Source: Sphaerolaimus hirsutus
Lineage: Eukaryota > Nematoda > Chromadorea > Monhysterida > Sphaerolaimidae
Length of the DNA: 64,000 bases
Assembly: GCA_964036195.1 (NCBI GenBank)
Contig: OZ038450.1
Span: forward strand, 9,240,701 to 9,304,700
Direction: 5' to 3'
A program made the position numbers and the translations under genes. Under the pieces are notes generated by a model. That model was not told the DNA's origin. It saw nothing but the letters and a program-made list of their open reading frames with translations, and ran no database searches. Positions 12,144 through 27,100 of this stretch are shown one piece after another; positions within the stretch are counted from its first letter, which is position 1, and each line of letters begins with the position of its first letter.

Positions 12144-15100
12144 CAGCTCCTGAGAGGGGCTCTGTCGCATAAGAAAGGCTTCATCAAAAGTAGAGCGAAA
12201 GTGATCGCTGTCGACGCTCGGCAGAGGGGGGCGGGTCGACGGCGATTCCACGAGAATCACCGCGCCGCTGCCGACGCTGTGGTCGTCGACGGTGTCGTAG
12301 TGCCGCAGGCCGGCCCGCCTGATGTGAACAACCCAGTGTACATGCTTCATTACATCGCCTCAACAAGGACCAATTCCGCAAAAAAAGATGTGAAAATCGA
12401 AGTGTAAATCTAAGTGAAACGTGAAGTGAAACGTGAAGTGAAACGTGAAGTGAAAAGTGAAGTGAAAAGCGAAGTGAAATGAGAAGTGAAAAACAAAAAA
12501 AAACGTAAAAAAATGAATTCTGACTTAGAAAGCATTGTTTCTGATGGCGGTAATGATGATTTGTGGGAAACGTGCCGAGTTTTCGCTTGCGTTGGGACTT
12601 TGGGATCGAAAATAGTACACTATTTATTCAAAAAATTCACTTTCACTTTCACCCATTCACAAATTTCACTTCGCTTTTCACTTCACTTCCATTTTCTCTT
12701 CACTTTTCACTTTCCTTTCTCTTCACTTTCCATTTCACTTTTTGCGGAATTGGCCCCAGAGATGGAAACGAGCACGCTGGATGATACACAGACCGCCTGG
12801 CCGGCACTGCGCCCGTGTTGTTGCCGGACCCATGGGCGCCCACCACGGCGGACAGGGCGCGGTCGAGGCTCGCGCTGCCCGTGCTGTGCGGCAGCATGCT
12901 CGACGCCAGGTGCGACAGATCGGTCAGCGTCGGCCGACTGCCCGCTCCGTGATGGGAATACTTCGGCAGCAACTGCGTGCCGCCGTCGCTCGGCGGAGTG
13001 GCGCAGTCGACCGTCGCGCTCCCGTGGCTGCCGCTCGCTGCAACGGAGCGCCGCATCGATGCATTGTCGCCATGGTGCCAGTCCCAAGCCCTGTAAAATG
13101 CCCTGTATAACGGCAAATGTCATGCGATGTGTCAAGAGCAATGTAAAATACCCTGCAAAATGGCAAACACTTTTGCAGGGAATTTTACACTGCTTTTGAA
13201 ACTTTGACATTTTACAGGGCATTTTACATGGTCTGTGACTGCCCTATGAACGCAACCCCCGCCAGTGAGCATTACCCAGGGGGCTGCTGGAGCTGCGCAG
13301 CCGGTACAGTTTGCGCCGCATCCAGGCGGGCAGCCCGACCGCGCTGGGCGACCCGTCGCGGTTGGGCGAAGCCCGCTGCTCGCGACGCATGGCGTTGGGT
13401 GACGGCGACCGCAGGCGGGAGTGCGACCAGCGCCGGCGCGCCGTCCACCCGGCCGGCGGGGCGAACCCTGGCAACGAGCCATGGTGTTTAGTACACTGCA
13501 GTCGATGTTACCTCATGATATCAGACACTCGGGTGAACTACCGAATTGGCGGCCCACACACTAGTTGACGCATGTGTGTCAACTGGTCTGTGTCAACTCA
13601 GATTTCGGCTTCACGTGTCGCAAAGCGATCTCCAAATGCGCATGAGGCAATGTTTAAAAATAAATATTACGGAAAGTGGATTGGAAGATCACTACGCAAC
13701 ACGTGAAGCCAAAATTTGAGTTGACAATAACCAGTTGACACACGTGTCAACTAGTGTGTGGATATCCATTATTTCGACACTATCAGTGATACCTATTTGA
13801 GTTGTTATCAACAACCATCCAAGCGACGAGCGCACCGGGCACTTCGAGTAGGTCCTTCAGCTTGCCGCTTTGCGTGAATTTAGTTGCCAATCGGACGGAA
13901 AAAAGAAAATCGCGAATTGCAGCTTCAAGTTTAAAATAAAATTCACCTTATTGCGGACGCAACAACTGGTTGGAAGTGGGGCGTGTTGACGCCATCGCTC
14001 ACCGGCTTTAACGTATTGAGTTGGCCGATCCGACAAGCAGGCTTATCTGTAATGCAAGGCTTTTTGCAAGACTGCCACATATCGCTTACACGCGATTAGT
14101 AAAGACGCGCTGCAGCGCTACATTTTTAAAAACACGCTCTTCTAATTTTAAAATATAAAATTTTCAGTTAAAAGAAGAAAGTTGAGGTAGGTAATTCAGC
14201 AGTTACAGATATATAAAATAACACCCACTTTAAAAAATTATCTGCCCTGTGGGGGCCAACTGTGGAAGGGAGAACCGCTCTTTGAATAATTCCCTGTCCG
14301 GTATTAGCTGAAGAACAGAGACTCGAGTTTACTGGCGCATTTTATAGGAATGTTGCAGTTCCTGGTTGCTAATGATATATACCTAAACTAGGTATACTCA
14401 GTTCTTTACAAAATAATAATCTAAAGTCGTTAGAACAAATTTACGGTTGATATGCGAGAAAATTCTAACGGAAAAATATTTCTACCCTAAATATTTCCAG
14501 GCAAAAATATCCTCGAACGATTTTTCCAGAGCGCAATACGTAATGGTAAAACTGTACGGCGAATAGTCTCTTATTTATCATATATAATCTTAAGATTCAC
14601 AAAAAAAGTTTGAACCATTATGTAGCACACATGATAAGATCGAAAAGGTGTACACATTTATTAATTATTTACCTAGTTATCAATAATGAGGGCCACTAAG
14701 AAGCGCAAACGAGGCAAGAAACCAACATCGATGTTTTACTGAACCCATGAATCAAAACATGAAGCATCAACCCACGAAGGAAGGCCGACATCCACATCAT
14801 AGTTGTTAAAACGTATTTACTTTTACTCGATAAATACGTATACTTGAGTACAGAGTAAATACGTTTACGTTTCCTCTGAAAAAAGTTCTGGTACTCGCTT
14901 TTACGTATACTTTTTGAAAGTACTCGAGTACAGAAAACGTATTTTAGATCGTTTTTTATATAGGTTTTTAAAGGCATAGAAGGGAAAAATGAGCTAAAAA
15001 TACGGGAAACTAGTCGAAAATGGGTATAGAACCAAAAATATCGTTAAAAATTGTGTAAAATAAACGAAAAGTTATGAAAACGATGGATTTTGAGCGACAT

Positions 15101-18100
15101 TTCTTGACAATTTTCGCGACATTTCTCAAAAGTTCTCACGTTTACGTTTTCTGCGGGGAAAAGTACGTTTACTCACGTTTACTCATGAGTAAAAGTAAAA
15201 TAATTTTACTTTACATTTTCTGTAATCAAGGGGTGAGTAAAAAAAAACTTTACGTTTACGTATACTTTGAAAAAAGTTCGGTACTTTTAACAACTCTGGT
15301 GCCGGTTCCGCAAGTGGACAAGTTAAGAGTTAAAACATAAGAGTTGAGTAAAATGACAAATGGCAAGTTAAGAGTAAAGTTAAATGATAAATGGTGAGTT
15401 AAGAGACAAGAGTAAAGTTAAATGACAAATGATTAGATAAGAGATAAGAGTAAAGTTAAGAGTCAAGCAAGTGTATCCAAATCTTATTTTTTTCGTATCC
15501 AAATCTTATTTTTTTGTCGACAAATAAGATTTGGGTACAAATACATAAGATCTGGATACGAAAAATAAGATTTGGATACACTTGCTTGACTCTTAACTTT
15601 ACTTTTATCTCTTAACTAATCATTTGTCATTTAACTTTACTCTTAAATTTACTCTTGTCTCTTAACTCATCATTTATCATTTAACTTTACTCTTAACGTG
15701 CCATTTGTCATTTTACTCAACTCTTAACTTTCCCACTTGCAGAACTGGCCCCAGGTGCCGGTTCCGCAAGTGGACAAGTTAAGAGTTAAAACATAAGAGT
15801 TGAGTAAAATGACAAATGGCAAGTTAAGAGTAAAGTTAAATGATAAATGATTAGTTAAGAGATAAATGTATAGTTAAGAGTCAAGCAAGTGTATCCAAAT
15901 CCTATTTTTTTGTATACAAATCTTATTTTTTATATCCAAATCTTATGTCGAAAAATAACTAATCATTTGTCATTTAACTTTACTCTTAAATTTACTCTTG
16001 TCTCTTAACTCATCATTTATCATTTAACTTTACTCTTAACTTGCTATTTGTCATTTTACTCAACTCTAAACTTTTAACTCTTAACTTTTCCACTTGCGGA
16101 ACTGGCCCCTGATCCACATCAGCGCTAACTTATTCGCGATTAAAATGAACGCACCTAATGATCAATCGCGTCAATGTTGCGCTGTCCGCATGACGAGTTT
16201 ATTGAACTCATCATGTGCAATTCGATGTTTTCAAAATGATCACACATCGCGCGTAGCGCGTCTGATTTGAAGTACCGTTTTTACCTCGAATTACCCCCGG
16301 GGGGTTTATTTTGTCAGAGTGGAAATTTTGAGGGGGTTAAACGAGGGGGGGGGATTTCAAGGGGGGTTGCTATTTCGCCAGAAATTTTTTGAAATCCCAG
16401 TATTAAATTGTCGTTTGTGACGTACACAGACGTCGAAAAAGCAACAAAAGCCGCCATGTATAAGACTCTGTAGACTTATATAAGTACGTAGACGGTATAA
16501 ACATAACACAGTCATTGTTTTTAACGTGTGTTTTGCGTTTCCCGGATCACAAACCGCAGCTTTGTTATTTACGTTCTCTATACACTATATGGGGGGGGGG
16601 GTATTTCGAGGGGGGGGGTATAAATTAATAGTGTTCATTTTAGGGGGTATTTCGAGGGGGGTATTTCGAGGAAATACGGTATTTCAGAAGCAACTTCAAA
16701 GTGGCCCCTCCAAGCGCTGGGCACATACGCGCGCAAAAGCTTCACTAGATGGCGGCGGCGCTGATAAATGGCTGCGCTGTTGCAGGCGCCAAGCCGCTGG
16801 GGTACACAAGCATGAACTTGCCCAATGCAGAAGCTCCTTACAAATCGTAACTCAAGATTATTGGCCAAAAATTCCTACCCCACGCTTCAAAATATGCACA
16901 TAATTTACCGCGCGTGGATCCGGCTTCCATGTCAGTGTTTTGATGTTGGTTACATGGGTAAACGTAATATTTTATAAAAATATTTAGTTGGGTATGCTCT
17001 TGGCGTGCGCACAGGTGGCGATAATTAATGTTTGGCGAAAACTGGACATATGGACTTATAAATATCTTCACAAAAAATTGCACATTGCCTCGTTGACCCG
17101 TTCGAACGGAGAAGAACTTTTGAGCGGCAGGACTGACAGTGCTGACAGCTACACTCAGGGGACTGCACGCTATGCATTTTTCTGAAGGAAACACTCCATC
17201 ATCGCGTCATTATCAAACCAAAGTTATCCCAAAAAACGAAAAAAGTTTCAGGAAACAACATCCAGTTCTTGTACGCCACTCTGTCTTTTTCTTTGTGTGA
17301 AAGTGCACGCACAAGTGAAGAGTTACATTCCAGAAGTACCTAAGCGCTTTTTTTTACTGAAAAAAATGTGGACAGAACTCAAAATAGACTACACAAGAGA
17401 TCATTTATACCAAAAATGTTGACAATAATCTGAGGTATCCGAAAAGTTCTGTGCAAGCTCTGTCGCTTAAACATGATGTTGTCGGGACAAACGCCAAACT
17501 TGAAAAATGCGATTTTGAAAAACAAACGAAAATGGTGAATGTATCGAAATGTACTTTGGAATGACTCTTCAATATCCCACTCGTGCGCTATCAACTAAAA
17601 TAGAAGTAAATTTTGAATTCGGGTTCAATATATGGTACAAAAATAGCTGAAAATAGGCAATAAAATGCATGAAGTAGTGATCTTGGAGGTGAGAATTTAT
17701 AGAAAGTTACCAATATTATCGATTATGAGAGAACATTTCGGTAAAATTTCCCAAAAATCGCTAGATAGCTAAATAGCTGGGCGATTGGGGGGGGGATAGT
17801 AGCACCCCCAGCGCCCCCATTCGAGACCCCTGAATGGCGCCATTTTAAGGCACGAATAGCGCCGTGAGCGCTTGGCGCTCTTTTTTTCTGGCGCTTTTCA
17901 TCACTACTCATGAGTAAGATTTTTTACAAAATATTTTTTTGCATGCGAGTTGTGAACACTACTGTGCCTCAAAAATGGCCATTTGCTTGGCAGTGAAGCC
18001 TCTCTGCATTGGGGGCCCACACATTAGTTGACACGTGCGTGTCAACTGGACGGACTGTGTCAACTCTGAGTTCGGCTTCACGTGTGGCAGGGCGATCTCC

Positions 18101-21100
18101 AAATGCACCTGCGACAATGTTTTAAAATAAATATTACAGCAAGTGCATCAGAAGATCATCCTGAGACACGTGAAGCCGAAATTAGAGTTGACACAGGCCA
18201 GTTGAAACGCATGTGTGTGGGCCCGGGCCGCCATCAGAACATCAACAGAACAATGCTTGGTAATAGATTCCGGACCAATATGAAACGTGGTGTACCTGAA
18301 TTATTCAGGGGTTCTAAAAATGCGAGTTTGAACCCGGCAGAATCGAGAAATAGTAAAACAGCAACTACTTAACTGGCAAATGAGAAAAGCTATTCGGTAA
18401 ATCATATTACGAATTGAGCCGAGCCGCACAGCCGTAGAAATGAGACAAAATGAGATGCAAATGTAACATGTTCTGTGTTTTCCTAAAATAAATACATACC
18501 TAACTTCTTAGGCCATTGGTATTTGTTTCTACAATAAAAGAGAATAGTTTTAATTCAGTAACATGAAGTGGCGTTCGCAAATTCGTATCGAAAGTAAAAA
18601 AAAATAATAGAAACTTTAAATTTTAAACCTTGGAAAACAGGGCACCGCTAAATTGTCGTCTCACATTCAAGTCACAAATCCGTGGACGTTTTTTCTCTCG
18701 GAACGTTATTCAGAACCTGCTGTCGTTTTTGCTAAACGTTTGCAATAAAAATGGAGATGCTCTTAATTGGCAATGTGTAGGTTGAACCGACACCGAATGC
18801 TGAACGAACTTCGGCAATGGTGGCAATAGGAAATGGCTTTGCACATATAAATATTTACCAAAAAATGAAGGCATACAATTGAGGTAAAAAGTTGCAGAAT
18901 TTTTACTGTTGGCTTGAGGGTAAATTTGTAAAATTACGACCATTTTGTTCTATGCACACTCAAGCATTTCAAGAAATATTGAGGTATTTATGTGTGACCA
19001 ATTCAAATGTACGCTAACGACCATTTAAAACAGGTCGAAAAAGACCGCAGCTCGCCACAGCTTAAAAGTATAGAGACGGATGGAAATGGATAAATAAATT
19101 ATGTGGGATGGGATTGGATGTCCAAATTAGATGAGTGCCGATTGTCGCCAGCGCAATCTGCAATCAACAATAGTCGACATCGACCGCGGTGCACATGCGC
19201 GCCGCCGCGTGCCATCACCATATCAACTTACCACGGCGGTTTCAAGACACGGCATTTAGATAGCTGTTTACAAGTTGGCATAAAACGCTACATCTTCCCG
19301 TCGCGCCGGCGGCCGTGAATTTGATATGCATTGCGATGCGGAAAAACCATGGGAAAACGACGATTAAACTAAAGATGCGGCATGAAGGGCGGAGGATAGA
19401 AAAATACTCATATCGTGGATATGGGTGGCTCCAAAAAACAACAACAATAGGCTATTTGAGGTTTTTATGGGTTGTCGTCATGCGATACCCACCTCCTACG
19501 CACTGTTAGATATTTACTTTTCGAGACGTATTATGGTAGCGAACGAAAAAATATCACGCTCAAAAATTAATATTATTTTTCAGAAGTTTTAATCATGCAG
19601 GTAGCTTACTAATCAGCGGACGGCGGTATAGCAAGCACATGCATACCGCGCTGCACACCTATCCTAGTTCCAGTGTCAGACAAACGCTGAGACTAATATT
19701 TGGAATAAACTAATGGATTTGTCAAATATGAGTTATTTTTTATGATAATTTATTTGAATTAATGCAAGGCCAGAATAGTTGCAAAGCCATTATCACCAAG
19801 GAAATGTGGTTTAACAAGTGCAGCGAGTTTAAATTGATCATTAGCATGAGCGGAACAGGGGGCAACATGCAGTCATTACACATTTTATAAACACACTGAG
19901 GTACGGTGTAGTTAAATAAATAAATAGATGCCCTATCCTACCCCATCGTAAATAATTTCGATGTGCAATGCAATACTGAAAATGAGCGCATGCATTAAGG
20001 ATGTTTACGAGAGAAAAAGTTTACCTAAATGGATTTTAGGTGTGAAACGGAATTTTGTTTGTTCAAGTGACTCGGTAAGAAAAAATTTGAACTCAATGAT
20101 GATATGATTAATTATTAAGAATATAAATATAAATACACACTTCGTATGCCGACTTCCACGAATATAAATAAATATAAAAGGATAGGTATGTCAATAATAA
20201 ATACAGTAACGGAAATGATACAGATAACGCAAATAAATCCAGAAAATATTTACAAAAAATCCATACATAAATACATGTTTAATGCACAAAAAAGTAGCCC
20301 AGCGCTTCACTCACCTCATGTTTCCTCAGCGAGCTCTGGCTGCGTCGCTTCCACAAATACAGGTCGGCCTGCGCGAGGCAGCCCCGTCTGGCGCCGGGCG
20401 CCGGCGACACGTCCACGCCGCACGCGCTCGCCGCCGCTGCGGTCGCGGCGCGCAGCTCCAAGTCGTCGGCGGACGCGTCCCTGACGCCCGGCGCCGGCGA
20501 CACCATGGACACGCTGCTGTGGCCGCGTCGACGCCACGAAGAGGGGCACTCTGAATGGATTGATGAGGTTCAACGCATGTGATAGCTTTGAAGATGTTGT
20601 GACCACTAAATTGGGCCAGTCTCGAACCCTGAATGGTGTTGTTTTTTTGACGAAATGATCAAACGTCAGCTATCGTTTTTTTTCTAGAAATACCCTCAAG
20701 CGGTTAATCATTTCACGAGCCAAATTTGAAGGTGGGGGTAATTCGAGGGGGATCATTACAGCGTTTTTTTTGTAACTCCAGAGGTCATTACTTAGTCAGA
20801 GTTTTCATTGGCGATTTATTTTGTTACCATACTTCGTTAAGATGTGAGGAATATCAACACTGTTCGTTCTCCACTTTTCACCATAAAATATGGCTAAACC
20901 GAACAAAAGTGGATGCTGCAGCCAAACATCACATGCGTATACTTTTGAATGCACAAAAGTAATATACCTAGGTAAAATATCATCAGTAATATTCCATGTC
21001 ATATTCAGTTTGAGCTATCGAAAGAATTATCAAGGGTAATGTACACGATTTCTAACAACATAGACAATCCAACAACAAACTGTATCACAAGGAAACAATT

Positions 21101-24100
21101 TCACAAAGGGTGACTCACGCAGCGTGAGTTTTTTGTATCTTTCAAGTGTGCAGCACTTTGACACATCTTACACTGCCATGCTAAAACACTGACGAAACAA
21201 TGACCCCTGGAGTAGTCCCCATCGAAAAGTCCCCTGGTATGAACCCCCCTGAAAATCCCCCTCGAATTACACTCCATACAAAAGCGCACACGTTTGGCTG
21301 CAGCGTCGACTTTCTGTTACCTTTCGCTATGGTTTTTATGCCATCACATCTTTTGGGGGCCAACATGCCCAAAAAAAAGTTATCACTCCAGTTATTTGAC
21401 CTTAGTTTGACAGTTAGTTCGCCAGTTGACATTTATCCCTCAGCACTAAACACTTGACATTCATCACCTGAAAGTTATCACTTGACATTATAAATGACAG
21501 TACCACTTGGCATAGATCACTTGACCCTTATCACTTGTATTGTAATTGGTGAAATTCACAGTAAATTAAAAATAGGAAAAAGGTAGTTTCGACCCATTTT
21601 ACTAGACTAGCTAACTGTGCTGGGTCATCATCAGTAGCAATATCTTCTTTTCTCGTCTTAAAAAAACGTCTTTTTAATTTTACCGTTTACTTGCTACTGC
21701 ACAAACATTGCACGTGGAAATTGCCAGAAGGAACAAAAATTAGTGATTTTGAATGGAATGTAAGGACAAATAGTTCAAAGTTATCTCTAAATAAATAAAT
21801 AGGTGATAAAAGGGGTTAAGACCTCTGTAGCAGACAGAAAAAGCTAACCTGGCTTTATTAGATAGCTAAAAGGCATCTGACGTAGATATTTATTTGGTAT
21901 ATATTTAGATAGTTCGAACATTTGTTTGTTTGTCGGGTTTTTTTTGGGTATTACAGACAACTCAACAGATATGAGGGGAAGTTGTTGCGGTTAAATAATG
22001 TGCCGATTCACCATTCAACTTGAGTGTTGTGTTTTGTTTACTATTTAAAATGGAATTGGTGATATAAGTGCTTTTCCACACTGATTAAACGTGTATTTTA
22101 TTAAAAATTCAGCCTGGCAATGTTTATTGTTATTGTTGTTTTAGAACGATGGCAAGATTTTTTATTTTTATGTTTTATTATTTATTCAAATACCTACATA
22201 TTTAATTTTTTAGTTACGTATACTGAATGCTTTTGACAGGATGTAGAATAATCATGTTTAACGTGATGGACGTAGTCGTGTTATAAATGTTGTTAAATTG
22301 TTGAACACAATTGATAAAATGTAGTGCTAGATTAACCAATAGTACGACCACTGTATTACGGTTGAGAAGTTTTTCTGTTGGTAGAAGGTAGGTTTCGGTG
22401 CAAAGTGCGAAGCCTAGCCTCTTAGACAATTTTGGAATTTTTCGCTTCAATTTGATTCCCATCAATTCCCACCGATAGCAAAGCAACTTGTGGTGAAGTG
22501 TAAAATGTAAAAAAAGCTTTGCTGCGCTATTTCCCTTTCCAGAGTGATCTGCGGACCACTTCAGAATCACAGGCAGATAGTTTGCAGTAGACATATTGCT
22601 CGAGAACATTGCTCATGCATTCTGGTCACTTCTGAGTCGCCTACACACTGCACTTATACTCCGGTGACGTGACACTCTGCAAACTCAGTTAGTTATGTCT
22701 CACGTTGGAAGCGTGCCAATGATCATTAAATCATGTCATTTGCGTGAAAATATTAAAAATTTATTGTTCTGAATACGTGAGCATCAAACGTTATATAGTA
22801 AAAACGCGATGGAGGTTTTATCTTTTTATGAAAATCATTGCATTGGATATCGTTGGCAAGCTTCCAGCATGAACCACACGTGCTAGGTGTAAAGTCACTG
22901 CAGTATACATACCTATGTGAGCTACATACACACGTGGAACACGATGGAAGCTGATAGCAACATCCAGAATGTTCTGCAAAACACTCCGCGCCCGTAAATG
23001 AATATTTGGTAATGTGTCTGTCATCTGATGTGTTTACCAGTTCATGGAAAAGTACCGCATGCCGTCAAGTGTAAAGTAAAGAGTCAAACGCCGCGGAAAA
23101 TTTCAATTAAAAAGTTGTTATTACCGAACTTTTTTACGTTTCGCATGACATTTGACACTTTACGTTACACTTTACAGGGTGCGGGAGGACTGCCGCCAGC
23201 CTGTCACCAGCCTGTAACTCACTGTCACCAGCCCCACAACCTTCCACCACATCAATCCAACGTTCCAAACGGACCAACCGAGATATCGTTCCGCATGGGT
23301 CTCATTGGGCGACGAAAGGGGGCTGTCGCTGACGTTCGGCCCCCTTATGGGCACGGCGGCGGCCGGCGTGCCGCCGGTGCGGCTCTGCGCCGTGGGCGTG
23401 GGCGAGTGCCCCACCAGGAGTTCGTCGCTGTCGTGCATCGTGTCGCCGCTTGTGCCGCCGCCTGGAGTTAGGGTGGAGTTTGTGGCTCGAACTCGACTCG
23501 ACTCGTGACTCGAGGTTTTTGCCATTGCCATTTGCCGATTTTGACATATTTCGAGTCAGGGTGCCTCATAAAATCATGTCCAAAACACCTCATTTTTATT
23601 TTTTTCCAAAAACTGGACTCGGTTTAGTTGATGGATCAAGCCTGTCACGAATTATTTGTATTTATGGCTGACCGGTGCTGCTACCGAACGACGTGATCAT
23701 CTGTTGATTTTGCTCGGTCCCGGTGGACGACTGAAGCGAGTCGCGCCGCAGTGATTTGAGCAGGCGGCCGAAGCGGCTGAACCCGGCTAGACTGTCCGCG
23801 CCCTTCACCGAGGGTAAATTTCCATATAGAGCAGCTGCCGCCGCCGCTGCAGCTGCAGCTGCAGCCTCATCGTCAGCAGTAGATGGATACATGGATTTGT
23901 CCTGTGAGAAGCATTTTGATCAGGTGCTAGTCCCAGACCCTGTAAAATGTCATGTGTCATGTAAAAGAGCCTTAAACATGTCAAATGTCATTTAAAAAGC
24001 CTGGGAAGTGTCCTGAGAAACCAAATGTATATTCTATACTATTCAAATATTTTTGTATCCAAATCTTACGTTTGGACATAAGATTTGAACACAAAAACAT

Positions 24101-27100
24101 AAAAGTTGGATACTATACAACAAGGTTTGGATACACATGACACTTTAAAGAGTCTTTAACATTTTACATGGTCTTTTACATCACACATGACATTTTACAA
24201 GATACTTTACATTTTACAAGGTGTTTCACAGAGTCTGGGACATCCCCGAAAGATATATTTAACGATCACAAACTTTGACATTGACAAATTATCGACAAAC
24301 CGTCTGGCTGTACTGTCTCGCGACCGACTTCCTGCTCTGATGCTGGTGCTGCACGAAATCGTCCACGTCAGCGGCAAAAGTTGCGTAGCGGCCGAGATGC
24401 TGATTGGCTGCACGAGCGGCTTGATGCTGGGCGGACGTTTTGCCAGCCCTGCAAGCGCGATGCGTCGACGCGCCGGATTCTTGGCGACCGTCGCAGCAGG
24501 GTGATTCCACTGCCGAGGGGGGTACCAGGAAGTCGTATGCGCCCATGTCTTGATAATCTGAGAGTTTATTGCGATCGAATTTCAGTGTTCAACTCGCTCT
24601 AAAGGACCAACGCACACCAGTTGACGTCTAAATTCGTGTCAACCAAATTCAACTAAATGTTGGTTAAATATGTGATTTCAAGTTTCCTATGTTATTGAGC
24701 ATAGTTGATTTTATATCGCGACACTTTTTTTTGATTTTTCTGTCACGTAAAAAAATTCTATTTGTGTTATTTAGTTGACATTCAGTTGACATGAAGATTC
24801 CCGATGTCAACTACTTATGTAGTCTGTGGGCCCATCCTACCAATGGCATAAATACACTAAATGCCATCTAGCAAACCATTTTGATCCGCATACGCCACTC
24901 TTTTCTCGCCGGGTTTGTGGACCCTTCGACGCATCTCGTTGAACATATCGATGTCGGCGTAGAACTGATCGGGCATGGAAGCCTTCCTGCGGCTGTACAG
25001 GTCGTGCGCGTTGTTGGGCATAGGCGGCTCTAGGGTTATGGTCTCGTATGCGCCGTCTTCGGTGTCACGTTGACGATGCAGCAGCGGGGAAACGCGAGGT
25101 AGAGTGCCGGCACTCCCCTGGGCGGTTGTTACAAATGTTATAAATAATGTTGTAAAAATTGAAAAATAAAAAATTACAAGTAAGCTGGCATATTTATGAT
25201 ATTTATGTGTTTTTGTATATTTTGTCAAAACAAAGTGCTTATGCAATTCTTTCCTTTTTCGAATTTTTTGAACATGTAAATATGCCTCAAGCTTAAATTA
25301 CCTAGGCCTTGGTGGCAATCACAGACCCAGATAAGTGTAAAGTAAAGTGTCAAATGTAACGTAAAATATCATGCGAAGTGTCAAGTGCCATGACAAATGT
25401 AAAGTAAAGTGTCATGCAAAGTTTAGTATAAAAACATATACCGTGTATTTTTTGTTTTGCACGACATTTTACATTTTGCTTTAGTTTTCACTATACAGGG
25501 TCTGGGAATGCCCGACGCGAGTATCAGGTTCAAAACAGGTCCCCAACACGCACAGGCGGCGCGAGCATCTCTTCGTCAGCCTTGGGCGTGGCCGGCGCCA
25601 TGCCGCTGTCGCTGTCGCTGGTCGCCTCAGCGCGGTTGTCGGCTCGATCGATGGTGCGCGCGCGCCGGTTCTTGTTGCCGGCGTAAGTGTTGCCGCGCAT
25701 CCAGTCGGCGGCGAAGTACGCGCCCGACTTCATGCTGGGCAGGAATTGCATCACGCCGCGTGGGTGCCCGCCTGTAAGGGTCAACTCGAGGGGGTCGCCT
25801 CATTTTGCAAGGTGCACTCTATATTCTTACAAGGTGTGGGACTGCCCCCAGGTTGAAGCTCCTGTGTAGATGCACATTCGTACCCAATTGGCACGGCGAT
25901 TTGTATTCATATTTAAATTCCTTTTTTTATTCATTTTTATATTTTTTTCAGGTTGATCCAGAGTTGTTAAAATACCGGTATTTTTGGAAAGCGTAAGCGT
26001 AAGCGTAAATACACTTTCCAAATTTTCAGTATGGATACTAAAAGCGTAAGGTATTTTTAAAATACCTGGGAAAGCGTAAATAAAAGCGCAAGCGTAAAAA
26101 ATTTAAGAGACTTTTTCTCAGTAAATTCTTTCCAAATCAAGCTCTCAGCGACATTTTTCGGATGTCCACTTAGTAGTACTGCCCTCATATGTAGTTTGAC
26201 AATTCATCGGCAGCTACACTTAAGTTATCTTTATCTTCGAACTTCGAGTTAGTGCTGTCGACGGCGACAACATCGTCGTCGGAATAAATTTTCAGCCCAA
26301 AAGTTCTAATCTGAAATCACGACTTTGCTCGATGACACAGTATTAGCAAGACATTCATACTGCGACACAATTTGTACATTGCCACTATTTGCTGCACATA
26401 TTAACACAGCATACACGCAGTTGTACCTTCTAAAGTGCCAGTGGTGACAAAAAGTGAGATGACGAAAATTATGTAAAATTTATGAGTGAAAATATGGGCC
26501 TGGTTGTGGCACTTTTAGTTCCTAACATATAAATGTGGTAGGCAATCAGACAAAACAGGAACTTTAGGTACAGTTTTAAATATGGCCCATATAAAATTTA
26601 TGTTTTCCTTTGTTTTTGATTTTTGGGAAGTTGATAAATCTGTTTTGAGTAATATTATTCTATATTTATTTAGTAACTGTATTTGTAAGAAAAACTATTG
26701 ACAGTTACTTTTGTTTACAAGTTTTGAGAGTATATTTACAATGTTTTCACATATAAAAATAGTACAATGGAAAACTGTACAACTTAGCATAAATACACTA
26801 CTTAGCATCTAATGTGTGAACCACACAAATCACTATTGTGGTTCACACTTATAATTTACTGAATTTATAATCTAAGACAGAATCATAACCTCTATGCTAT
26901 GATTCAAAGTTAGATATAGACTGGTTCAATGATAGAAATGACAGGGGCAAAAGCCCAAAAAGAATAACACAGATGTAGAGTACATACAAGGGGCAATAGC
27001 AATTGTAGCAATATAATGATAGAATAGACACAAGAAAATAGGCAGCAACACAATATCATAGAGTAGACATAAGTAAATAGGCAGCAATCATAGAGTAGAC

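Noticed and set aside
12486..13199. 237-codon plus-strand frame
   Set aside because: It crosses a foldback arm and then runs antisense to the RhoGEF exon 12770-13090; the minus-strand frame has sensible composition and matching splice phases.
22214..22609. 131-codon minus-strand frame
   Set aside because: No recognisable domain, AT-rich with Ile/Leu/Asn bias, and no splice partners; could be an old transposon fragment, but this cannot be supported.
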